From: an uncultured Eubacteriales bacterium
Lineage (GTDB): Bacteria > Bacillota > Clostridia > Oscillospirales > Oscillospiraceae
DNA length: 11,477 bases
Reading direction: 5' to 3'
Assembly: GCA_902475435.1 (NCBI GenBank)
Contig: CABRZL010000062.1
Span: 1 to 11,477 of the forward strand
Made by a program: the position numbers and the translations under genes. Shown here piece after piece: positions 4,551 to 11,272 of this stretch; position 1 is the stretch's first letter; every line of letters begins with the position of its first letter. A model generated the notes under the pieces. That model was not told the DNA's origin. It saw only the letters and a list, made by a program, of their open reading frames with translations, and searched no databases.

Positions 4551-6527
4551 TTACAGTTGAGCGACTTTGCCCATAGCAGAGCGATTTCCGACTTGTAGAT
4601 TTGCCACCTTTTCGCAATCTCCGGTCATAAAGAACCGATCGGTGCAACCATAAAATTGAAGGGCTTCGTCACGCTGGGAATTCATCCCGCCACAGATTAC
4701 GACAGAGTCTGCTGTCAAAGTATGTATGGAACCCTGTTTGTCGGTATAAGTGACAGAAGTAGGGGTTACATCGACGGTGTTGGCTTCTACAATGGAATGG
4801 AACTGAGGATATTTTTCCCAGGCACATTTTATGATTTCGTGGTGATCGTTGGGATCATAAGTAACAATAGCCATGGTAATTGCATGCAGGTGAGAGGCGT
4901 CATGGGCAATTTCAGATTGACGGGTCAGTACGGTGACTTCATGTCCATGCTCACAAAGATGCATTCCCGTTTCTACACCGGTCTCACTGCCGCCTACAAT
5001 GACAACTTGTTTTCCCAGTTTATTTTCATTTCCAAATACATCTAGACAAGTCATCAGACCTTCTTTTAAATGTCCGGCCGCGTCTTGTGCAAATTTCGGA
5101 ATATTAGGAACAGCGCCAGTTGCAGCAATGACCGCTTCAAACCGTTCCGTTTCAATCATTTCAGGCGTAGCTTGGGTATTCAGCCGGACTGTAACACCGG
5201 ATTTTTCAATCTGTCTTTTCAGCCAGTCTTTATAGTCCCGGAGGGGCCATTTAAAGGATACAAAATCGCTATGATAAAGTTGGCCGCCCAAATAACTGGT
5301 TTTTTCAAACAGTGTCACATTATGTCCTTTTTGCACAGCCATCAGAGCTGCCCGCATACCGATGGGGCCTCCGCCAATTACTGCTACTTTTTTGGGCGTG
5401 ACTTGTGCCGGAATCGCGTGCAGAAGCATGGGATCAATGCCAAGCTTTGGGTTTACGGAACAGAAAGAAATCCAAGGGGGCGTCATAGTGCCGTGGCATT
5501 TATTGCACCAGATGCAGGGGATGATATCCTCACCACGCCCCGTAAGACATTTTTCCATATACTCATCGTCAGCAAAAAGCCCGCGGGCCATAGCGATTAG
5601 ATCACAGGATCCAGATTGAATATAGCCGTCAAGTTCCTGGGGATCCTGGAATCCGCCATTGACGCCGATCAGAACGTTGGCGCCGGTCTCACGAATGGCT
5701 TTTGCATATTGGAAGCAGGGATGTTCCCCTTTTTTGAACTGAAAGCCAGTAGGATGGTTGGCTGCGGCATCTTTTTCCTTGATGGATACAATGTCTACTA
5801 CATCCTCCAGTTCTTTAATAACTTGTGCCATAAATTCTGTCGAATAAATGTGATCCATCATACCATAGACGTAGGCTTCTGTGAGGAAATCCTGTCCCAG
5901 ATGCTTTTTTATGGAAGAAAACAGGAGTTTAGGCAGACGGGCCGCGTTTTGTGGGGTATCGCAGCCGTATTCGTCTGTTCGATGATTGTGATTTTTTCCG
6001 ATGAGCATGGAAATATTCAAGGAAACGCCATCATAACCAAAGGATTTATAATTGGCGACCCAATTTACATAGTTATGAACCAACTCATCCATGCGTTCCG
6101 CAGGGAGCATCTGTTTGGGTTCCACTGGTTGACCGGGCAAAAACGTGCCGCCTTGGCCATCCAGATTGTAGCCTTCCGGCCATGGGAGCCGAAATGGGAT
6201 CGTGGAGATCAGCAGCTTGGAGCCATAGAAGTGCACGTCATCGCACATTTTAGAGAAATAATTGGACACGCTGGGATCGTCCATATCAAAATTTTGCATG
6301 CGGACGCTGTCTGCCATGCCGATGGTGCGCTGTGTAGGATTTGACCAGGGAGACATAACCATATAAGCACAGGATTTTGCCATCTGGATGACCCAGGCGC
6401 GGTAACCGTCTGCGGGGAAAGTCTCGGGGCCTTGGAGCAAATGAAGACTGGCATCGGGGGAGGAAATGCGATTTTTGAGCGTAACAGAACCAATCGTAAG
6501 TGGGTTTAGAAGGTGACGATATTGCAT
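4551..6527 (-). CDS. Enoate reductase-like NADH:flavin oxidoreductase (Old Yellow Enzyme / 2,4-dienoyl-CoA reductase family, FMN, FAD, 4Fe-4S)
   Basis: This 658-aa protein has the full layout of the FadH/enoate-reductase family. An N-terminal TIM-barrel FMN domain (about 1-335) is followed by a 4Fe-4S cysteine cluster at C338, C341, C344 and C356. Next are an FAD-binding GGGPIG motif (385-390), an ATG motif (470), a second nucleotide-binding VGGSETG (511-517) and a C-terminal FFMTGDC motif (632-638). Such cytoplasmic enzymes reduce activated C=C bonds with NADH in anaerobes (cinnamates, bile acids, dienoyl-CoA, flavonoids). The barrel is divergent: where relatives read HGAHGYLL.QF, this has LNISMLIGKNHNH (170-182), and RTDEYGG..ENR is RTDEYGC...QNA. 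Its substrate is therefore unclear. GGAGGT sits 6 nt before the ATG. It is monocistronic or leads the VTC operon, and is probably repressor-controlled. Confidence 0.9.
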   Translation of the reverse strand: MQYRHLLNPLTIGSVTLKNRISSPDASLHLLQGPETFPADGYRAWVIQMAKSCAYMVMSPWSNPTQRTIGMADSVRMQNFDMDDPSVSNYFSKMCDDVHFYGSKLLISTIPFRLPWPEGYNLDGQGGTFLPGQPVEPKQMLPAERMDELVHNYVNWVANYKSFGYDGVSLNISMLIGKNHNHRTDEYGCDTPQNAARLPKLLFSSIKKHLGQDFLTEAYVYGMMDHIYSTEFMAQVIKELEDVVDIVSIKEKDAAANHPTGFQFKKGEHPCFQYAKAIRETGANVLIGVNGGFQDPQELDGYIQSGSCDLIAMARGLFADDEYMEKCLTGRGEDIIPCIWCNKCHGTMTPPWISFCSVNPKLGIDPMLLHAIPAQVTPKKVAVIGGGPIGMRAALMAVQKGHNVTLFEKTSYLGGQLYHSDFVSFKWPLRDYKDWLKRQIEKSGVTVRLNTQATPEMIETERFEAVIAATGAVPNIPKFAQDAAGHLKEGLMTCLDVFGNENKLGKQVVIVGGSETGVETGMHLCEHGHEVTVLTRQSEIAHDASHLHAITMAIVTYDPNDHHEIIKCAWEKYPQFHSIVEANTVDVTPTSVTYTDKQGSIHTLTADSVVICGGMNSQRDEALQFYGCTDRFFMTGDCEKVANLQVGNRSAMGKVAQL

Positions 6528-6540
6528 AAAATTACCTCCG

Positions 6541-6582
6541 ATTTACAAAATTGTGATACAAAAATTACAAAGATTTGTAAAT
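6541..6582. promoter_or_regulatory. Operator-like inverted repeats over the start and leader of the ene-reductase gene
   Basis: TTACAAA-GA-TTTGTAA at 6565-6580 is a perfect 7-bp dyad covering the predicted transcription start. TTGT-GAT-ACAA at 6551-6561 is another. ATTTACAAA (6541-6549) and TTTGTAAAT (6574-6582) are an exact 9-bp pair. The shared half-site TTACAAA/TTTGTAA occurs three times. Placement downstream of a strong -10 box is typical of a repressor operator. The regulator is not identifiable here. Confidence 0.6.
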
Positions 6583-6611
6583 AGTATAACGACTGTGAAA
6601 TCTATTGTCAA
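6583..6611 (-). promoter_or_regulatory. Near-consensus sigma-A promoter of the ene-reductase gene
   Basis: On the minus strand TTGACA (6606-6611), a 17-bp spacer and TATACT (6583-6588) form a strong promoter. The start point should fall near 6576, inside the palindrome at 6565-6580. Confidence 0.85.
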
Positions 6612-6679
6612 TCAAACATGACAAACCAACCAGAAAGGGACAAATTGAGGCGACAACACAAGATTTCTGGAAGAATTTC

Positions 6680-6708
6680 TGGACATTTTTTTGTCAGCAG
6701 GATATAAT
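6680..6708 (+). promoter_or_regulatory. Sigma-A promoter of the GT-C/UbiA operon
   Basis: TGGACA (6680-6685), a 17-bp spacer and TATAAT (6703-6708) lie about 62 nt before the ATG. A direct repeat, ATTTCTGGA at 6663-6671 and again at 6675-6683, abuts and overlaps the -35 with a 12-bp period. This could be a regulator site. Confidence 0.75.
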
Positions 6709-6769
6709 AAAACCGCATGTGTAGAAATCATGAAGAAATGCTGAAAGTTTTCGGAAGTGGGGGCGGCCT

Positions 6770-8413
6770 ATGGAACAGATGAATCAATTTTCAATATGGA
6801 TTCGATTAGCTGCCACCTGCTCTGGAACAGCATACACGGTGCTGCTCATGCAGACAACTTCTAAGTATAGTTTTTTGATCACAGCGATCATGGCGTTGGG
6901 TGCCCTGCTGTTTTTTGTATTGAAAACGCCCTTTTTGGAGAAGATCTTTGCACCACGGGGATGGGGACTTTGGGCGCTTGCAGGAGCTTTGGCAGTATCA
7001 GCTGTTTATACTGCAAAGTCCACTTTTTTTACAAACTGCTGGACATGGATGTACAAGCTTGTAACGATTCTGGGTCTGCCGCATGAGGAGCTGGTGATCC
7101 GCTGTATCCCATGGCTGGTGGCATTGGCAGCACTGCCGATGGCTTTTGGGTATTTTCTATGGTTCGTTAACTTTATTCGGGGAATGGCACTGCGGTTATG
7201 GCGGGAATCTGATTTTACCGAACGTTTTTTTTTCTTGGGCGCGGGACTCCTGTTTGCGATGATGATTGTATTCACATATATGTGTACGGAAGCTTTTTAT
7301 GGAGCACATATCAACGGAAACTGGTTTAATTTTGATCTGATTTATTCGGCGGATTCTGGATACTTGGTGCATCAAGATGTATATCGGAATGTAGGAGCTG
7401 AGCAAAATGATCTGCGGCAGCCGTTATTTGGTGTATTTGCTATGCCGTTTGCGCAGGCTGCTTGGCTGCTTTCAAAGTTACTTTTTTTCCTGCCGGAATG
7501 TTATATAACGATATGGCAGATTTTTCAAACACTTCTGTTTTTGGTGTCGGTGGTATTGCTAAGCCGAATGCTGGAGTTGCAGGGGGCCGAAAAGGCGCTG
7601 TTTCTGATGATACTGTGCCTGTGCTATCCAACGCTGATTTTTATTTTAACAGCAGAGCAGTATCTCATGGCAGTGTTCTACCTGATCTTAATGCTCTATT
7701 TGGAGCGAGAACCAGTGGGAAAAGGACTGGGGTACATTGCGGCAACTGGATCCCTTTTGACTTCCGGAATCTGGTTCCCGACGGTAACCTGGGACCGAAA
7801 TTTTAAAAAGTTTATCCAAAAGACATTGACGCTTTGCGGAGCGTTTTTTGCGGTAACGATACTCTCCGGACGTCTTACGACATTTTTGGATATTCCTACT
7901 TATATTGAGGGATATGGATATTATACCGGTGCGGATGTACCGCTTCTCAGCAAATTGATGCAGTATGTAAATTTTGCCGGGGCCTGTTTGGTAGCCCCGC
8001 CCTCGGGGGTGGATTTTACCACCTACCGTCATGTCTCTTGGCAGATGCTTCCGGTAACAAGCTGGTCAAAGATCGGAGTCGCTGTGATGATAGCTGCACT
8101 GGGTGGAGTTATAGTGAGCCGAAGGAAGCGGTTTACAAAAATATGTGCAGTGTGGCTGGTGTTTTCCTTTTTGTTACTTGGCCTTATGGGGTGGGGAACG
8201 ATTGATAACGGCTTAATGCTTTACTCATTATATTTTGGTTGGGCATTCGTTGCCATGGTGTTTCGGTTTATTGATTGGCTGTTTAACCGGCTGCGGCCAT
8301 TCAAACTGGCAGTTTTAATGGGGCTGACATTGCTGCTGGGAATTTGCAACGTGTATGCGTTGCGGGAAGTATTGGTCTTTGGTACACAGTTTTTCCCTGC
8401 ATTGGGGGGATAG
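6770..8413 (+). CDS. Polytopic membrane protein, probable GT-C-fold glycosyltransferase
   Basis: This 547-aa protein has roughly a dozen hydrophobic segments from residue 12 to the C-terminus. After the fifth segment (about 153-172) comes a large polar loop with acidic residues and a conserved-looking core (DSGYLVHQDVYRNVGAEQND, 195-214, then LRQPLFG). Its position and acidic residues (D195, D203, E211, D214) recall the catalytic loop of GT-C lipid-phosphosugar transferases (ArnT/PMT/arabinosyltransferase type), which would place the active site outside the membrane. That assignment is inference from topology; I recognise no named family. The next gene probably makes a polyprenyl-phospho-pentose, a fitting donor. 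The ribosome site before the ATG is weak (GTGGGGG). The TAG stop is in the same frame as the next gene. Confidence 0.75.
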   Translation: MEQMNQFSIWIRLAATCSGTAYTVLLMQTTSKYSFLITAIMALGALLFFVLKTPFLEKIFAPRGWGLWALAGALAVSAVYTAKSTFFTNCWTWMYKLVTILGLPHEELVIRCIPWLVALAALPMAFGYFLWFVNFIRGMALRLWRESDFTERFFFLGAGLLFAMMIVFTYMCTEAFYGAHINGNWFNFDLIYSADSGYLVHQDVYRNVGAEQNDLRQPLFGVFAMPFAQAAWLLSKLLFFLPECYITIWQIFQTLLFLVSVVLLSRMLELQGAEKALFLMILCLCYPTLIFILTAEQYLMAVFYLILMLYLEREPVGKGLGYIAATGSLLTSGIWFPTVTWDRNFKKFIQKTLTLCGAFFAVTILSGRLTTFLDIPTYIEGYGYYTGADVPLLSKLMQYVNFAGACLVAPPSGVDFTTYRHVSWQMLPVTSWSKIGVAVMIAALGGVIVSRRKRFTKICAVWLVFSFLLLGLMGWGTIDNGLMLYSLYFGWAFVAMVFRFIDWLFNRLRPFKLAVLMGLTLLLGICNVYALREVLVFGTQFFPALGG

Positions 8414-8428
8414 AAACAATATATCAAA

Positions 8429-9274
8429 TTGGCACGTCCTCATCATTGGATCAAAAATGTATTGGTGTTGTTGCCTTTAATTTGTAGTGGGCAGATGTTT
8501 CAGTGGAAAAAGCTGAGTTGTGGATTGTGGGCTTTTTTTGCTTTCTCGCTGCTGGCGTCGGCAATTTATTGTATCAATGATGTGCGAGATCGGGAGAAAG
8601 ACCGAAAAAATCCGGCAAAATGTACTCGGCCCATAGCCTCTGGAGCGATAGATGTACCGCAGGCGCTAATTTATTGCGGTGTTCTGCTGATGTTGGCGCT
8701 GGGGTGTGGATATCTGGCGTCAGGTTGGAACGGATTGGCCTGGCTATGGCTTGGTCTATATTTTTTCTTGAATTTGGGCTATAGTTTGGGACTGAAAAAT
8801 TTGCCATTGATAGACATTGCAATCTTGGTTTCGGGGTTTTTACTGCGGATGCTCTATGGCGGAGTAGTTACAGAGATTGAACTCAGCAAGTGGCTTTGCT
8901 TGACGGTGATCGCAATGTCGTTCTATTTAGGGCTGGGAAAGCGCCGGGGAGAACGGATCAGTGGAAAAACAGAGGGACGGAATGTGCTGAAGTTTTATAG
9001 TAAAACCTTCTTGGACCAAAATATGTACATGTGTGTGGCATTGACGGTGATGTTTTATGCCTTGTGGACAGTGGATGCGTTGACTGTGGCTCGCGTGGGC
9101 GGTGAAACGTTGATTTGGACCGTTCCATTGGTGATTCTTATCTGTATGAAATACAGTCTGGATGTGGAAGGGGAGTATGATGGGGACCCAGTGGAAGTGT
9201 TGTTGCATGACAAATTGCTGCTTTTCATGGGGTTAATATTAGCGCTTATCATTGTTTTGATTATTTATGTCTAG
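8429..9274 (+). CDS. Decaprenyl-phosphate phosphoribosyltransferase homologue (UbiA prenyltransferase family)
   Basis: The protein, 281 aa from the TTG at 8429, is a UbiA-family membrane enzyme closest in motif pattern to DPPR synthase (mycobacterial Rv3806c type). That enzyme transfers 5-phosphoribose from PRPP to polyprenyl phosphate. Visible motifs are RPHHWIKN (3-10), the Mg-binding NDVRDREKD (50-58) running into KCTRPIASG (64-72), YSLGLKNLPLIDI (118-130), LGKRRGE (169-175) and a C-terminal GDPVEVLLHDKLL (252-264). About nine membrane helices are likely, with the active site facing the cytoplasm. In-frame codons before the TTG read KQYIKL, typical of the family's N-terminus, but no ATG, GTG or closer start exists before the upstream TAG. 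The nearest ribosome-site-like GGGGGGA is 18 nt away. Termination-reinitiation coupling is likely. Confidence 0.9.
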   Translation: MARPHHWIKNVLVLLPLICSGQMFQWKKLSCGLWAFFAFSLLASAIYCINDVRDREKDRKNPAKCTRPIASGAIDVPQALIYCGVLLMLALGCGYLASGWNGLAWLWLGLYFFLNLGYSLGLKNLPLIDIAILVSGFLLRMLYGGVVTEIELSKWLCLTVIAMSFYLGLGKRRGERISGKTEGRNVLKFYSKTFLDQNMYMCVALTVMFYALWTVDALTVARVGGETLIWTVPLVILICMKYSLDVEGEYDGDPVEVLLHDKLLLFMGLILALIIVLIIYV

Positions 9275-9312
9275 AAACAGCCGTTGGCTTCTGTGCCAAC
9301 GGCTGTTTCTAG
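9271..9312. terminator. Bidirectional terminator shared by convergent UbiA and DUF975 genes
   Basis: A perfect 18-bp inverted repeat (9271-9288 and 9295-9312, 6-nt loop) has the GC core GCCGTTGGC/GCCAACGGC, flanked by AAACA and TGTTT so that each strand gets a T-rich tail. The stop codons of both genes lie symmetrically in the outer arms (TAG at 9272-9274, and at 9309-9311 on the minus strand). Confidence 0.9.
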
Positions 9313-10154
9313 AATTTGTTTTGTCGTAGATGATCTTGTTGCTGCTCTAAAAACTCTTGGAGGTGACGTTGACGTTTCCCGTAATCTTCCAGCATATAAT
9401 TGTAAGCATGTGCATACGTGGCAGTGATATACGGGAGTTTCCAGATCAGCAGAATACCACAGGTTATAGCGCTTAAAAGTATCCATGGAAGAAAACTCAG
9501 ATCTAATAAAAATATTTTTCCCCGGTGAATTTGGTTGATGGCCTTAGCTTGTGAAATAATCTGCCGAATTGGTAACTCTGGGTGATCCATCAAGACAAAC
9601 CAAGCGGTACGGTAGCGATAAGAAACGATCAGCATTACCACAGCCATATAGATCAGAATTCCGTAAAACATGATGGATTCGTCGATGGTTCCTGCAAGAT
9701 ATAGGGCGGAAAATATATAGCTTACCGGAATGGAAAATAAGCTGGCCCAAAGCGAAAGCATTACCGAGACCATAAGGTACAGAAGAATGGTCTTTCCCCA
9801 TAGTTGAAATCCGTCTAAGAGCACTTTTAAGGAGAACATACTGCCTCTGCTGAGTTTCAGTGCAAAAGAGGTATAACCCATCCGCAATAACATTGACAGC
9901 AAGTGACAGATCGTCGAGATTACGAATACGACAATGTAGGAACGGGTTTCAGAAGAAATACTTTGACTCAGGTAATGTCCGCCCGAACCGGTATGGTTCT
10001 GTACAAATGTTCCAAGCCCCCAATCTGCGACAATTAGAACGAGAAGTGACAATAGGAAAACAAGCGTAACGATTTTTGTATTGTAGTGAGCGTTTTGAAT
10101 ACATTGGCGGGAAGCGTCTTTCAGTACACGGCGATTCAATAGAATCAGCTCCAT
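9309..10154 (-). CDS. DUF975 family integral membrane protein
   Basis: This 281-aa protein fits the DUF975 family of Firmicute membrane proteins, whose function is not established. It has about six hydrophobic segments: near 28-44, 73-93, 119-140, 143-153, 160-178 and 218-238. The C-terminal signature is readable: SYRYRTAWFVLMDHPEL, then IRQIISQAKAINQIHRGKIF, LLDLSFLPWILLSAITCGIL and IWKLPYITATYAHAYNYML. The tail after residue 255 is charged and Gln-rich, probably cytoplasmic. The gene is monocistronic, convergent with the UbiA gene and divergent from the XRE-TPR regulator, so the regulator may control it. No ribosome site is obvious before the ATG at 10154, although the start MELILLNRRVLKDASR is typical of the family. 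Confidence 0.85.
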   Translation of the reverse strand: MELILLNRRVLKDASRQCIQNAHYNTKIVTLVFLLSLLVLIVADWGLGTFVQNHTGSGGHYLSQSISSETRSYIVVFVISTICHLLSMLLRMGYTSFALKLSRGSMFSLKVLLDGFQLWGKTILLYLMVSVMLSLWASLFSIPVSYIFSALYLAGTIDESIMFYGILIYMAVVMLIVSYRYRTAWFVLMDHPELPIRQIISQAKAINQIHRGKIFLLDLSFLPWILLSAITCGILLIWKLPYITATYAHAYNYMLEDYGKRQRHLQEFLEQQQDHLRQNKF

Positions 10155-10184
10155 TTCTAAATAGCTAAGGTGTTTATTTATGAA

Positions 10185-10213
10185 AACGTATCATACAGCA
10201 GGGAAAATGTCAA
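10185..10213 (-). promoter_or_regulatory. Promoter of the DUF975 gene
   Basis: On the minus strand a consensus TTGACA (10208-10213), a 17-bp spacer and TACGTT (10185-10190) preceded by TGA form an extended -10 promoter. The leader is about 25 nt and contains no clear Shine-Dalgarno sequence. Confidence 0.55.
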
Positions 10214-10240
10214 GAACACAGGGAAAAACGATACGGATGG

Positions 10241-10269
10241 TTGCAAAGCAAATGTGTGTGTGCTATAAT
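10241..10269 (+). promoter_or_regulatory. Promoter of the XRE-TPR regulator
   Basis: TTGCAA (10241-10246), a 17-bp spacer and TATAAT (10264-10269) preceded by TGC form an extended -10 promoter, with a leader of about 75 nt. A second TATAAT at 10316-10321 lacks a -35 and is probably incidental. The divergent promoter at 10185-10213 starts only 28 bp away, so one bound protein could affect both. Confidence 0.7.
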
Positions 10270-10349
10270 ATGTAAATAAAAATTACGAACTTCTGCGACT
10301 TGAGTTTATGAGTTGTATAATATAGGATTACCATCAGGGGGTGCGCAAT

Positions 10350-11234
10350 GTGACATTGGGTGAAAAAATCAAAGCGGCCAGACTGGAACGTCATATGACG
10401 CAAAAGGATGTGGTAGGGGATTATATTACCCGCAACATGCTCTCGAAAATTGAAAATGGCAGTGCAACGCCATCGGTAAAAACACTGGAATATTTAGCGG
10501 GAGCATTGGGACTTCCGGCGGGGTATTTCATGTCGGAATCTGGAGGAGATGAGTTAACGCCTGGCGGGCTTGCCAGCGCAAGACAATATTTTAAAAACGA
10601 AGAATATGAGGGCTGTGTTCAGGTATTGGAAGAGATGGATTTGGACGGCGGCTATCGAGATGAAGCAATGCTGCTTCTGGCACGAGCAAAAATCAGTCTT
10701 TCTAAGAAATCCATGATTGACGGTCGGTATGAAGAGGCAATTCGTTTGGCAGAAGAGGCAATTGCGCATAACGAGGAGAGTATTTATGCTTCTGCTGCAT
10801 TTCGGACTGAAGCGCTGCTGTTGGTGGCACGGTGCACCATGGAACAGGGTGGCGATTTTTTGAAGGCGATGGATGCATACCAAGCGTCTTATCAGGATCA
10901 AGGTCTAGGAGAGTTTTACCGATTGACAATGGCAGAATATTATATTGGTCAGGGTGATTTGGAAAGCGCGAAACGAGAAATGGACAGTATTGTCCGTTTG
11001 TCGGACGCAACGAAACCGGCGTACCTGATGCTTCAGGGCCAGATGGAAATCAAAGATAACCAGTATGAACAGGCGGCAAAACAGTTGGAGAAGGCGGAGC
11101 AGTTGGCTCGTACCACAGGCAGTAATTATTTTATGTCCAGCCTTTATGCGATGTTAGAGCAATGTTATCGGGAGTTGGAGGACTTTAAAAAAGCGTATCA
11201 CTATGCATCCATGCAGTTAAAAATTAAAGAATAG
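10350..11234 (+). CDS. XRE-family helix-turn-helix regulator with C-terminal TPR repeats
   Basis: This 294-aa protein has an N-terminal HTH of the Cro/CI (XRE) type at residues 3-60: LGEKIKAARLERHMTQKDVV, then ITRNMLSKIENG, then PSVKTLEYLAGALGL. A helical TPR-like array follows from about 75 to the end, with repeats visible around YEGCVQVLEEMD, YEEAIRLAEEAIAH, GDLESAKREMDSIV, NQYEQAAKQLEKAEQLA and YRELEDFKKAYHYASMQL. This layout is shared with RRNPP-type peptide-responsive regulators, but no signalling-peptide gene is visible beside it, so the ligand is open. The GTG at 10350 is preferred: AGGGGG at 10336-10341 gives it 8-nt spacing, whereas an in-frame GTG at 10341 overlaps that ribosome site. 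Divergence from the DUF975 gene suggests that gene, or itself, as target. Confidence 0.85.
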   Translation: MTLGEKIKAARLERHMTQKDVVGDYITRNMLSKIENGSATPSVKTLEYLAGALGLPAGYFMSESGGDELTPGGLASARQYFKNEEYEGCVQVLEEMDLDGGYRDEAMLLLARAKISLSKKSMIDGRYEEAIRLAEEAIAHNEESIYASAAFRTEALLLVARCTMEQGGDFLKAMDAYQASYQDQGLGEFYRLTMAEYYIGQGDLESAKREMDSIVRLSDATKPAYLMLQGQMEIKDNQYEQAAKQLEKAEQLARTTGSNYFMSSLYAMLEQCYRELEDFKKAYHYASMQLKIKE

Positions 11235-11262
11235 AAGGAGGAGGCCATTTGGCCTCCTCCTT
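11235..11262. terminator. Bidirectional intrinsic terminator between the XRE-TPR and 3D-domain genes
   Basis: A perfect 12-bp stem (AAGGAGGAGGCC and GGCCTCCTCCTT, ATTT loop) starts directly after the regulator's stop codon. T-rich sequence follows on the plus side (TTTGGCTTCTTATT) and the minus side (CTATTCTTTAATTTTT), so it can serve both convergent genes. Confidence 0.9.
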
Positions 11263-11272
11263 TGGCTTCTTA

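Noticed and set aside
5616..6344. 242-aa plus-strand open frame opposite the ene-reductase
   Set aside because: It lies entirely antisense to a gene with clear family motifs, and its translation has no recognisable features or start signal.
7462..7806. 114-aa plus-strand alternative frame inside the GT-C-like gene
   Set aside because: It overlaps the main frame, whose hydrophobic pattern is continuous. There is no sign of a frameshift.
10264..10350. Riboswitch or structured leader before the XRE-TPR gene
   Set aside because: The leader is about 75 nt, AT-rich, with no stable stem or known aptamer motif.
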